NCBI GenBank assembly: GCA_019637395.1
Contig: JAHBVR010000015.1
Location: 186,001 to 250,000, forward strand
Length of the DNA stretch: 64,000 nucleotides
Direction of reading: 5' to 3'
From: Vulcanimicrobiota bacterium
GTDB lineage: Bacteria; Vulcanimicrobiota; Xenobia; Xenobiales; JADMJV01
The position numbers and the translations under genes are program-made. Of the stretch, positions 27,473-35,958 are shown in pieces. The notes under the pieces were generated by a model, which worked only from the letters and a program-made list of their open reading frames with translations, did not search any database and was not told the DNA's origin. The first letter of the stretch is position 1. Every line of letters starts with the position of its first letter.

Positions 27473-28342
27473 CTACTGTCCGAGGCCGAAGAACTGATTG
27501 CCCCCGCCTCCTTGAGGGCCGCCGACTCCACCTCCGAGAGCGGCCTTGGTGAGGGCCTTGGTGGTGTCGCTCAAGCTGGTCGACTCATCACCGCCCTGTT
27601 CCTGGTATTTCTGACGCAGCAGACTCTTGAGATCACCACCGCCGGGAGCTCTCAGGCCGGCGATGCCTGCGCTCTGACCGGGCTGGCCGCTGCCCTGACC
27701 CGGGCCTCCCAGACCGGGCCTACCACCGCCAGCTCCGCGCATCAGCACGGCCATGGCCAGGTCACGCAGCTCCTGATCAGGACTGGTCTCACCGCCGGCG
27801 GGAGCGGCGCCTTCAGCTCCGCCGGCGGGAGCAGCCCCTTCGGCGCCCTCGGCTCCACCTTCGGCGCCCCCGCCCGCGCCGGCTTCCTCGCCGCCCTTGG
27901 CCTCGACAGCCCTGCCCGCTTCCTCGCCTTTCTTGCTTTCCTCGGCCTTTCCGGCGTGTTCGCGCTTGCCGGTTTCCTCCGTCTCCCTGGCCTCGTCAGG
28001 TCTCTTGCAGCCCTCGGCCTTTCTGGTGCCGTCCTCGGCCTTCCCGGCGTGCTCGCGCTTGCCGGTTTCCTCCGTCTTCCCGACCTCGTCGGGTTTCTTG
28101 CAGCCCTCGGCCTTTTTGCAGATCTGGCCGCCAAAGTTACCCCGCAAGCCTCCCAGCAGCCCGTGCACCGTCGACTTGCCTCCTTCGCGCGCTTCGTGAC
28201 CGAGGGAAACGCGGTCTTTCGCCGGAGGAGGAGTATCCGCAGCCTTGGCCGGAGCGGCCGCTTTAGCCGGTGCCGCCACCTTGGCCGGGGCCGAAGGTTT
28301 GGGAGCGTAAGATACGGATTTTAGGCTGGTATCGCTTGCCAT
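27473..28342 (-). CDS. Low-complexity Ala/Glu/Lys/Gly-rich protein with a 31-residue duplication
   Basis: From the ATG at 28342 (GGAG site 10 bases upstream) the protein has 289 residues; an in-frame ATG at 28411 would add 23 residues without a better site. Order: Ala/Pro/Lys-rich N-terminus (PAKAAAPAKAA), a short conserved-looking block (GGKSTVHGLLGGLRGNFGGQ), two 31-residue tandem units (residues 76-106 and 107-137, KAEGCK(K/R)PDE...TEETGKREHAGKAE), a Gly/Glu/Ala-rich stretch, and a C-terminal segment (LKSLLRQKYQEQGG...KALTKAALGG). No signal peptide is seen. Conserved cysteines sit at the same place in each repeat. Family unknown. Confidence 0.65.
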   Translation of the reverse strand: MASDTSLKSVSYAPKPSAPAKVAAPAKAAAPAKAADTPPPAKDRVSLGHEAREGGKSTVHGLLGGLRGNFGGQICKKAEGCKKPDEVGKTEETGKREHAGKAEDGTRKAEGCKRPDEARETEETGKREHAGKAEESKKGEEAGRAVEAKGGEEAGAGGGAEGGAEGAEGAAPAGGAEGAAPAGGETSPDQELRDLAMAVLMRGAGGGRPGLGGPGQGSGQPGQSAGIAGLRAPGGGDLKSLLRQKYQEQGGDESTSLSDTTKALTKAALGGGVGGPQGGGGNQFFGLGQ

Positions 28343-28439
28343 CTGAGTTGAATCTCCACTTCGCTTGTTGAGTTCAACTTTAGCCAGCAAGGTACGCCAA
28401 CTGCGTTTCAACCCACCCCAATTGTGAACAGCCTGTTAA

Positions 28440-30551
28440 TTACTCCATAGCCAGGCGTGCCAAATGAAAGGCCTCCAGCAGCTCGATGGTCGGTTCCAAC
28501 TGCATCTCACGCCGCAACCGGTTCTCATACAACTGAAAATGACGCACGGCCCGGTCCGGCTGGCCGATGCCCACATAGGCCCGCAGCACCACGTTCTGAG
28601 CCCGAGGTTGAAACTCGTCCCACTGGATACAGCGCAGGCAATCTTCCAGGGCGGCCGCAAAGTCGCACCGGGCCAGAGCCGCCTCACCCAAATAAAGCAA
28701 AGCTTCATTCACATGCATTTGGCGCTGCTCGCGCACAGCCACCGCCCAGTCCATATAGCAGCCTTCCAGATAAGGCGAAGCGTGCAGTTCGGCCATGCGC
28801 CGATAATGGAGCAAGGCCGCCGCTTCCTCCCCCTGGCGCTGTGCCTGACGGGCCTGCTCACGGGCTTGAGCGAATTCCCCCAAATCGGTCCAGGGCTCCA
28901 GCGACGGATTCAGGCAATAGCGGTCACGCTGGCGTAAAATGGGATCGAGCAGCGCTTTGCCTTCGGGATTTAAGGTCCGCCGTAGACTGGAAAGCGCTCC
29001 CGAGAGCCGCCGGCGCGCGTTGTCGGTATGCTCGGGCCAGAACACGTCGAGCAAGACTTCTTCCAGCACGGGTCGGTCGTGAGCGGCCAGATAGGCAAAA
29101 AGATATTTGGCCAGGGGGCCGCGCCAGTGACTTTCTTCGACCTCAAAGTCTCCCCAGCGGACCTGCAAGTCCCCAAAGCTGATCACGCGCAGTTGATTCT
29201 GGCGCAAGGCCTCAGTAGCCGATTGACCTTCCAAAAACGGATAACGATTGAGGAAACGTCGCGCCAGCCGGTTCCATTGCGGATTCTGGCTACAAGCCCG
29301 ATAAACTGGCTTCAGCACCGGTAACAGCTGGCGTTCGTGTTCCGGGCGCAGCACCAACTCTAAAATCGACCCGTCCGCCCGCCCCTGGAGAATCTGGCAT
29401 AGAGCCGCCTCCACACGCAGCCCGGCGGCCTCCAGGCGCTGCTCGGCATGTTCCAACGCCGCCGCCGCCTGAGGCGCGCCCAGTTCCCGCAGGAGCAGCC
29501 CCGAGCGATAAAGCCCGTGGGCGTGACACAGGGGCCCCACCTGGCGGGCCAATTCCACCGCCTGACGCAGATGGTCCAACAGAGCGGGTCCCTGCCCGGC
29601 CAGTCGCGCCAGCGACAGGTGAGCTTCCACACCCCATTCGCTGACATCCTCACTGCAAAGCATAAGCAGCTCCCGCGCTTCCGCGGCTTGCCCCTGCAAA
29701 CGCAAGGTTTGAGCCAGTTTGAGCTGCAGCCGGGGGCGACCCGCCGCCTCCGGTCGCAGGCGGCCCAACGCTTCCAGCAGTAGCGGATCGAAATGGCCGG
29801 GATCCACTTTGAGGATCTGACGGGCATGCTGGCCGCGGACGGCGGCCAGCGCCAGCGCCAAAATCCTCGACTGCACCGGTATCTGACTTCCCCTCAAAGC
29901 CGACGGGCCGGTACCGTCATAGCGTTCGCTCAAGCAGGCCACCCATTCGCGCACCCGACCAGGGCAATCGGAACGCGCGAAAGCCTCGGATCCCAAAGCA
30001 TATAACTGTGCCACGATCTCCAACTCCGGGGTCTGGGAGGCACTCAGACCGGCCGACTGGGCCAGTCCGGCCACCAGCTCGGAAAGCTCGCGAGTCTGAT
30101 CGGCTCGCGCAGCCCACAGAGCCGTTTCGCGCAGATCGCGCAATCCCCGGAGCAAGGCCTGGTCGTGACGGTGGCGGGCCAGCAGTCGGCTGACGCTGTG
30201 GAGGAGCTGCTCGGGGCGAAAGGGTTTCTTCAAATAGTCGCCCACGCCAAGTTTTAAAGCCCGAATGGAATCGTCCTCGGCGGCGTAGCCGGTGATAGCC
30301 AAACTGGGGATATCGGTTCCCGAAGCCTGCAAGGTGGACAAGGTATCGAGACCGTCAGGACCTTCCATACGGATATCGAAAACAATCAGATCGGGGGCCC
30401 ACTGGCCGCACAGTGACAGAGCTTCTCCCCCATTGGCGGCGGCCGCCACCTCATAGCCCTCGTCCTCAAGCAAGTCCTGCAAAGACTCTCGCATGACCGG
30501 GTCATCCTCCAGCACCAGGATCCGCCCCGGCTGCCAATCCAGTTCTTTCAC
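28440..30551 (-). CDS. Response regulator: REC, degenerate HD-GYP, TPR-like, winged helix and BTAD domains
   Basis: From the GTG at 30551 the protein has 703 residues. Receiver at ~9-125 (LVLEDD, Asp59 in LIVFDIRM, Lys109). Residues ~150-240 match an HD-GYP domain at the C-terminal side (LSERYDGTGPSALRGSQIP, then QSRILALA), but the HD metal-binding motif is replaced (QLYALGSEAF where LLHDIGK is expected), so phosphodiesterase activity is unlikely. Residues ~280-450 are TPR-like helices. The C-terminus has an OmpR/SARP-type winged helix (LFAYLAAHDRPVLEEVLLDVFWP) and a BTAD-type helical repeat to the end. It overlaps the GspF gene stop (GTGA), so the two are cotranscribed. Confidence 0.85.
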   Translation of the reverse strand: MKELDWQPGRILVLEDDPVMRESLQDLLEDEGYEVAAAANGGEALSLCGQWAPDLIVFDIRMEGPDGLDTLSTLQASGTDIPSLAITGYAAEDDSIRALKLGVGDYLKKPFRPEQLLHSVSRLLARHRHDQALLRGLRDLRETALWAARADQTRELSELVAGLAQSAGLSASQTPELEIVAQLYALGSEAFARSDCPGRVREWVACLSERYDGTGPSALRGSQIPVQSRILALALAAVRGQHARQILKVDPGHFDPLLLEALGRLRPEAAGRPRLQLKLAQTLRLQGQAAEARELLMLCSEDVSEWGVEAHLSLARLAGQGPALLDHLRQAVELARQVGPLCHAHGLYRSGLLLRELGAPQAAAALEHAEQRLEAAGLRVEAALCQILQGRADGSILELVLRPEHERQLLPVLKPVYRACSQNPQWNRLARRFLNRYPFLEGQSATEALRQNQLRVISFGDLQVRWGDFEVEESHWRGPLAKYLFAYLAAHDRPVLEEVLLDVFWPEHTDNARRRLSGALSSLRRTLNPEGKALLDPILRQRDRYCLNPSLEPWTDLGEFAQAREQARQAQRQGEEAAALLHYRRMAELHASPYLEGCYMDWAVAVREQRQMHVNEALLYLGEAALARCDFAAALEDCLRCIQWDEFQPRAQNVVLRAYVGIGQPDRAVRHFQLYENRLRREMQLEPTIELLEAFHLARLAME

Positions 30552-31621
30552 AGCTTCTCTAAAAAACGCAAAATCGGCAGCAGCGTGGCCAGGTTGAGCA
30601 TGCCGACAATACCACCGACCAGTACCGTGACAATCGGCGCCAGAGAACTGGACACCGCCTCCACTCGGCACTCCAGCTCCAGTTCATAGATCTCGGCCAG
30701 ATGGCGCAGGGAGCCGGACATATCGCCGGTTTCTTCAGCAGCTGCCAGCGCCAGCGTGAAGAGCTTGGGAAATAGCCCCGTTTCCGCCAGCGCCTGGGAC
30801 AGTGGAATCCCCTCCATGACCTGAGCGCGGGCTCGCTCGACTTGCTCCTGAAAGAACGGACTGCCCGTGCAGGCGGCCGCCAGCGTAAGACCCTCGTGCA
30901 AAGGCATCCCGGAGGTGGAGATAACCCCCAGAGCCCGAGCGAAACGCAGCAAAGCCTGCATCTGCAAGAGGGGGCCCAGAATATACAGTCCTAGCAGGCA
31001 GCGATCGCGCAGGCGAGCCGACTTTTCCGGGGGCACCAACTGGTGGAAGGCGCGCCAGGCCAACCCCAGGCAGCCGGCCAGCCCCAGCCAGACCAGCGGG
31101 TTCAAGGTGGCGTTGGAAAAAGCGATCAAGGCCCGGGTGATCCAGGGTAGCTCCATGTCGGCTTGCTCGAGCATGGTGAAGAGGCCGCGAAAAAGCAAAG
31201 CCGGGCCGACCACCACGATAAACAAACAGAAGGCCAACGTGATCAGCGGGTAGGTCAGGGCTGCCGACATCTGCTGGCGCAGTCGATCGTCGCGCTGATA
31301 CCAGTGGCTGAGCACCAGCATCTGCGCGGCCAGCTGCCCGCTGTGCTCGCCCATGTGCAGCACCGACACGGCCAGCGGCGAAAAAATACGGGGAAAGGCG
31401 CTCATGGCGCGGGACAGCATCTGGCCGGAAGAAACTCGGGTCTGCAAATCGTGGGCCACCACCGCCACCGTGTCCTCGGCGGCGTGCTCGCTGAGAATGC
31501 TCAAGCCCTGGTCAATCGGGATGCCCGTGCCCAACATGGTGGCCAGTTCGTTATAAAACTGACTGATTGCACGGGCACTGCAGCGGGCTTGAGCGCACCA
31601 TTCCTGGCTCAACCGTTCCAT
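30548..31621 (-). CDS. GspF/PilC-family inner-membrane platform protein
   Basis: A 357-residue protein with the two duplicated T2SSF domains: SQFYNELATMLGTGIPIDQGL and RFARALGVISTSGMPLHEGL, each followed by the GE.SG/EETGDMSG loop (LHMGEHSGQL, AAEETGDMSGSL). About three membrane segments lie near residues 125-150, 170-190 and 330-350. These proteins form the inner-membrane platform for type II secretion or type IV pili. No ATPase or secretin gene is adjacent. It diverges from the membrane kinase gene at 31678 and overlaps the downstream regulator. Confidence 0.92.
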   Translation of the reverse strand: MERLSQEWCAQARCSARAISQFYNELATMLGTGIPIDQGLSILSEHAAEDTVAVVAHDLQTRVSSGQMLSRAMSAFPRIFSPLAVSVLHMGEHSGQLAAQMLVLSHWYQRDDRLRQQMSAALTYPLITLAFCLFIVVVGPALLFRGLFTMLEQADMELPWITRALIAFSNATLNPLVWLGLAGCLGLAWRAFHQLVPPEKSARLRDRCLLGLYILGPLLQMQALLRFARALGVISTSGMPLHEGLTLAAACTGSPFFQEQVERARAQVMEGIPLSQALAETGLFPKLFTLALAAAEETGDMSGSLRHLAEIYELELECRVEAVSSSLAPIVTVLVGGIVGMLNLATLLPILRFLEKL

Positions 31622-31677
31622 CGCGAGACCTTTCGCCTTTTCAAGGGCCCGGGCCTACCCAACACGAACGGAAGTCC

Positions 31678-34017
31678 ATGGAAGCGTGGGGAGTCACCGG
31701 CTTGCTGCTGGGCCTGCTGAGTCTGGGCGCGGGCCCGCCGCACGACTGGTGGAGCGTCGCCTGTTTCGCGGTTGTGATCCTCTGGCTGGAGGGCTTCGCC
31801 GTCGACCTGGGGGGCACGGCCCGCCTGTTGCCGGTGCGCGCCGTCTACCTGGCCGCCGCCCTCCAGCCCGCCGTGGGTCCGGCCTTTGCCGCCCTGATGT
31901 GCCTGAGCGAATGCGCCTGGCGCCACCGCCGCCAGTTTCTGGCCTTCCTATCCGACCGTCTGGGGATCCTGACCGCTCTCTTTCTGGCCTTTCTGCTACA
32001 GAAATCGGGACTTCCGCAAGCTTATGCCATGTTTTGCGTGCCCCTGCTGGGCGCCTGGCTCACGATCGAAGGGCCGGCCCGCCAGCGCCGGCAACTGTCG
32101 GCCGAGGATCGCGTGCGCTGGGCACTGGCTCGGCTGCATACCCGTAAACTGGACTATGGTCTGGCTTTGGCAGCCCCCGCCCTGGCCTGGCTCCAGCCGC
32201 CCCTGCTGTTGCTGCTGGCTCCGCTGCTGGCCTCGGTCCGACTGGCCGGCCAGATCCTGGTCTTGGAGGCGCAAAAAGATGAAGCCGGCCAGGCTTACCA
32301 GGCCCTCAGCCGGGTCCAGAGCCAGGCGCGCAACAACGCCGATCAGCTGCAGCGGGCCCAACGCGACAAAAAATTGCTGGAAGGCTTCGCCGCCCATCTC
32401 AGTGGCGCTCCCAGTTTAAGCGAGTCGGCTCAGGCGCTGGTCCATACCGTCTTCGAGTTGGCGGCGGCGGACGACGTGGCTCTCTTTCTGGTATCCGGCG
32501 AGAATCAGCTCGAGCCCTTTTACTATAGTGTGCAACCGGAACATCAAAGTTTACTCCAGGGTTCCTTGTTGACCGGCGTGCGCGAAGCCATGGTGGACCA
32601 TGCCTGGGAAAGTCAACAACCGCAGAAACGGCTGGGAAGTCACGGCGCGCAGCTGTTCCAGCGCAACGACGTGGCCCTGGCCCTGCCGCTCGAGCAATGG
32701 GGAGTGCTCTATGTAGGTCGAGTGCACTCGCGACCCTTCACACCGGCAGAACTGGAGTCGTTGCAGTGGTTGACCCAAAAGGCCTGCCTGACGCTGGCGG
32801 TTTCCCTGCGCGAACAGCAGACTCGCCAGTTGCAGCAGGGCCAGCGCCGGGCCATCGCGGGCCTGCAGCGCCAACTCGAGATTTCCGCCTGGCTGATGGA
32901 AAGCGCCCGCAAACTCGGGGGAGCCTTGTTAGTGGCCGAAGTGGTGCAGCAATTCGCCGAAGTGCTGGGCTCGACGATTCCTCACGAACAGCGTTTTCTC
33001 TTGTTGTCGATGGCCGAGGAGTGTCAATTCCTGTCACTTCCCGATGAAGCGGCCAGTCCGGCCAGTCGCGCGATTTTGCAAGAGCTAGCCGGCGTTTCCC
33101 AACCGCTGTTGCTGGAAGAGCTAAGCGCTCGCTTCGCCGCCGCTTTTCCGGGAATGAAGTCGCTGGTGGGTGTGCCGTTGCATGGAGGAGCGGTGGTACT
33201 CGCCAGTTCACGGCCGTTCACCCGAGAGCAATCTGAGGTTCTTTTCCTGATGGCCTCCCAGGCCAGTATGGCTCTGGCTCGGGCCCAGGCGCACGAGCAG
33301 GTGCTCGAAGGCCGCCGCCAATTGGAAGCCTCGCAGGCCCAGCTCATCCAGTCTTCCAAGCTGACCGCCATCGGCCAGCTAGCCGCCGGCATCGCCCACG
33401 AACTCAACACCCCGCTGGGAGCAGTGGGTCTATCCCTGTCGGCGGCCCGCGAGAATTTTCAGAGTCGGCCTGAGCGTGCTCTGAAAATGTTTGAGCGAGC
33501 CCGTGAAGGCCTGGATCGAGCTTTGTCCATCATTGAAAAACTGCTGATCTACTCGCGCCGCCCCTCCCAGGAGTTCGTGCCGGTCGATATGGGGACGCTG
33601 GTGCAGGACACCCTGGCCTTCCTGAAATCCTCCGAGGTGCGCGTGGAACTGCACCTGATGGAGGGCTTACGAGTGCTGGGCAAGCCACAGGACTTGCAGC
33701 AGGTGCTGGTCAATTTGCTCAACAACGCTCAGCAAGCGGTGGCCGATCAGGGCGAAGAACGCAAAGTGGTGGCCATTCGCGGTTGGAGCGAGCAAGGAAA
33801 GGTATTGCTCGAGCTGCGGGACCGCGGTCAGGGCATCCCGCCGGCCGACCTGCCACGCATCTTCGAGCCGTTCTTCACCACCCGGCCGGTGGGACAGGGA
33901 ACCGGCCTCGGCTTGTCCATCGCCCATCAGATCGTCGAATTACATCAGGGCAAGTTGGAGGTCAGTTCCCGCTTGGGCGAGGGTACCCGCTGCTTGCTCA
34001 GCCTGCCCGGAGCCTGA
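31678..34017 (+). CDS. Membrane-bound histidine kinase with GAF-like sensor domains
   Basis: From the ATG at 31678 (ACGGAAG upstream) the protein has 779 residues. Five to six membrane segments occupy residues ~5-195 (MASE-like), then a coiled coil, two GAF-like regions (~225-385 and ~410-545), HisKA with H574 (QLAAGIAHELNTPLGAV, the NtrB/ZraS-like type), and HATPase_c (LVNLLNNAQQAV, DRGQGIP, GTGLGLSIAH). No receiver is attached. It diverges from the gspF-regulator pair, whose REC protein is a plausible partner (inference from position). The frame is open upstream to 31567, but that lies inside gspF on the other strand. Confidence 0.9.
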   Translation: MEAWGVTGLLLGLLSLGAGPPHDWWSVACFAVVILWLEGFAVDLGGTARLLPVRAVYLAAALQPAVGPAFAALMCLSECAWRHRRQFLAFLSDRLGILTALFLAFLLQKSGLPQAYAMFCVPLLGAWLTIEGPARQRRQLSAEDRVRWALARLHTRKLDYGLALAAPALAWLQPPLLLLLAPLLASVRLAGQILVLEAQKDEAGQAYQALSRVQSQARNNADQLQRAQRDKKLLEGFAAHLSGAPSLSESAQALVHTVFELAAADDVALFLVSGENQLEPFYYSVQPEHQSLLQGSLLTGVREAMVDHAWESQQPQKRLGSHGAQLFQRNDVALALPLEQWGVLYVGRVHSRPFTPAELESLQWLTQKACLTLAVSLREQQTRQLQQGQRRAIAGLQRQLEISAWLMESARKLGGALLVAEVVQQFAEVLGSTIPHEQRFLLLSMAEECQFLSLPDEAASPASRAILQELAGVSQPLLLEELSARFAAAFPGMKSLVGVPLHGGAVVLASSRPFTREQSEVLFLMASQASMALARAQAHEQVLEGRRQLEASQAQLIQSSKLTAIGQLAAGIAHELNTPLGAVGLSLSAARENFQSRPERALKMFERAREGLDRALSIIEKLLIYSRRPSQEFVPVDMGTLVQDTLAFLKSSEVRVELHLMEGLRVLGKPQDLQQVLVNLLNNAQQAVADQGEERKVVAIRGWSEQGKVLLELRDRGQGIPPADLPRIFEPFFTTRPVGQGTGLGLSIAHQIVELHQGKLEVSSRLGEGTRCLLSLPGA

Positions 34018-34142
34018 AGCGGACTCAGCGCGAGCAATTGGGAAGCGGTAAAGCCGGGTGGAGGGGACATCGACTGCAAGCCGCCCATCACACCGGTCAC
34101 ATAAACCGGAGGACGATAAGTGTTCTTGATCTGGCTTTCCAT
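33945..34142 (-). CDS. Doubtful small protein antisense to the kinase 3' end
   Basis: A 65-codon frame; the first 35 residues (MESQIKNTYRPPVYVTGVMGG) look protein-like and lie mostly outside the kinase gene, while the rest overlaps it antisense. An AAGGGA stretch lies about 10 bases upstream of the ATG. No family recognised, so it is kept only as a weak candidate. Confidence 0.2.
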   Translation of the reverse strand: MESQIKNTYRPPVYVTGVMGGLQSMSPPPGFTASQLLALSPLQAPGRLSKQRVPSPKRELTSNLP

Positions 34143-34318
34143 CGTGGGTAGTTCCCTTCGGATTTCTTATCCTCAGTTTATTCACGCGCATCTACGAAAT
34201 GTCTACCAAACGAGCCGAATATGATCGCGATGTAAAATCTATCCTGCAGTTTTATGAACAACGAATCCGGCAAATTCATGTTTCGGGTCCCCGGATTTGG
34301 GCATCAGGGCTGCGCAAC

Positions 34319-34942
34319 ATGAGCCAGATAACCATTCGCCGGGCGCTCGTCAGCCTGGCTGATAAAAGCGGACTCGAGCCGCTTCTCCAGGGATTAGCTC
34401 CCTTTGCCATCGAGATTTATTCCACCGGTGGCAGCTACACGGCCATCCAAAAGTGGCTGGAGCGGCACAGCTCGCGGCTGACCCTGATTCGGCTGGAAGA
34501 CTATCTGAACTATCCGGAGATGCCCGGTGGCCTGGTCAAAACGCTGCACCCGCGCGTGCACGGCGGCCTGCTGGCGGATCTCCAGGACGCAGCTCAAGTC
34601 GAACATATGCGCGAACAAGGGATGGTCGCTTTCGACCTGCTGGCCGTCAATCTTTACCCCTTCGAGCAAACCGTGGCCGGCGGCGGCAGTCTGGAGGAGT
34701 GCCGCCGGCAAATCGACATCGGCGGCGTGGCCATGCTGCGGGCCGGAGCCAAGAATTTCGGCCGTCTGGCGGTGCTCACCCGCCCGCAAGATTATGCGGA
34801 AGTTTTACAAGAACTGGCCGGCTCGGGAACTCTGGGGGCGGCCACGCGCTGGAAGCTGGCTCGAATCGCCTTCCAGCAGGTGCTCGCCTACGACCAGGCC
34901 ATCTCGCAATATTTCGACGCCCTGGAGGAAGTCCCGTGCTAA
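34319..34942 (+). CDS. purH: IMP cyclohydrolase domain encoded as a separate gene (N-terminal half of PurH)
   Basis: A 207-residue protein matching the MGS-like domain of PurH: RRALVSLADKSGLEPLLQGL, IYSTGGSY, MPGGLVKTLHPRVHGGLL, DLLAVNLYPFEQTV, IDIGGVAMLRAGAKN. This domain closes FAICAR to IMP. The ATG at 34319 is chosen because the family starts with this RRALVS block; an in-frame ATG at 34199 would add 40 unrelated residues. In most bacteria it is fused to the AICAR transformylase. Here a stop at 34940-34942 separates them and the second gene starts in another frame with a 7-bp overlap. It is the first gene of the purine operon. Confidence 0.92.
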   Translation: MSQITIRRALVSLADKSGLEPLLQGLAPFAIEIYSTGGSYTAIQKWLERHSSRLTLIRLEDYLNYPEMPGGLVKTLHPRVHGGLLADLQDAAQVEHMREQGMVAFDLLAVNLYPFEQTVAGGGSLEECRRQIDIGGVAMLRAGAKNFGRLAVLTRPQDYAEVLQELAGSGTLGAATRWKLARIAFQQVLAYDQAISQYFDALEEVPC

Positions 34943-35958
34943 AAACTGCCTATCGAACGGCCCGTGCCGAATCTCTGCCCGAGCAGATCGAGATCAAGCT
35001 CGGGGAACAGCAACTGGTGCTCCACAAACAGGGCTCGCTGCGCTATGGAGAAAATCCCCATCAGTCGGCCGCCCACTACGTCCAACAGGTGAACCTGGAG
35101 TGGATCAAGGACGGCAAAGGCGGCCCCTCCTGGACCAACCTGGCCGACCTAGACCAGGCCGCCAAAATTCTGCGCTTTATGCAGCAACCCGCGGCGCTAG
35201 TGATGAAGCACCTCAATCCCTCGGGCGTGGCCCAGGGCCAAAACCTGGCCGAGGTTTACCGGGCGGCCCGCGACTGCGACGCCCGCGCCGCTTTCGGGGG
35301 AGTGGCCGTGGTCAACCGCCTTCTCGACTCCCAAACCGCTGAGGCCATGCTGGAAGGTTTCCTGGAAGTGGTGGCGGCCCCCGAGTTCTCTCCGGCAGCC
35401 CTGGACTTGCTGCACGCCAAGAAAGATCTGCGCCTGGCCCGCATCCAACCCCCCGACAACTTACCCCGCTTCGTGGGCGATCCGGCCCCGCTGGAACTGC
35501 GCATGCTGGTCGACGGGGGCTGCCTGCTGCAAGAAAGCTTCCTGAGCCGCCTGCGCGGCACGGACGACCTGGAACGGCAGAGCGGCCAGCCTGAAAAAAG
35601 CCAGCTCGAAGACCTGCTCTTTGCCTGGTACGTCACCACCGGCGTGCGCTCCAACGGCGTGGTGATCGCGCGGGAGGGCCGCACTCTGGCCGTCGGCACC
35701 GGCCAGCAAGAGCGCGTTGGCGCGGTGGAACAGGCCATCCAGAAGGCTCGCGAGAAAGGCCACCAGCTCGAAGGCGCGGTGCTGGCCTCGGACGGCTTTT
35801 TTCCCTTCCGCGACTCCATCGATCTGATGGCCGAGGCGGGAATCAAAGCTGTGGTGCAGCCCGGTGGTTCCGTTAAAGACGGCGAAGTGTTGGCGGCTTG
35901 CCAAGAACACGGAATGGCCATGGTTTTTTCGGGAGAACGCTGCTTTGGTCACTTCTAG
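34936..35958 (+). CDS. purH: AICAR transformylase encoded as a separate gene (C-terminal half of PurH)
   Basis: A 340-residue protein from the GTG at 34936. Family marks: LRYGENPHQSA, the catalytic KHLNPSG (Lys-His), AAFGGVAVVNR, VRSNGVVIA, and DGFFPFRDSIDLMAEAGIKAVVQPGGS with the terminal FSGERCFGHF typical of PurH. It transfers a formyl group from 10-formyl-THF to AICAR. The active-site residues are kept, so both halves should function as a complex or separately. The start lies inside the end of the cyclohydrolase gene, favouring translational coupling. Confidence 0.93.
   Translation: MLKTAYRTARAESLPEQIEIKLGEQQLVLHKQGSLRYGENPHQSAAHYVQQVNLEWIKDGKGGPSWTNLADLDQAAKILRFMQQPAALVMKHLNPSGVAQGQNLAEVYRAARDCDARAAFGGVAVVNRLLDSQTAEAMLEGFLEVVAAPEFSPAALDLLHAKKDLRLARIQPPDNLPRFVGDPAPLELRMLVDGGCLLQESFLSRLRGTDDLERQSGQPEKSQLEDLLFAWYVTTGVRSNGVVIAREGRTLAVGTGQQERVGAVEQAIQKAREKGHQLEGAVLASDGFFPFRDSIDLMAEAGIKAVVQPGGSVKDGEVLAACQEHGMAMVFSGERCFGHF

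Noticed and set aside
27512-28324. 270-codon plus-strand frame opposite the low-complexity gene
   Set aside because: Composition (Leu/Gly/Ser/Phe repeats) mirrors the minus-strand gene, which has the ribosome-binding site and plausible protein sequence.
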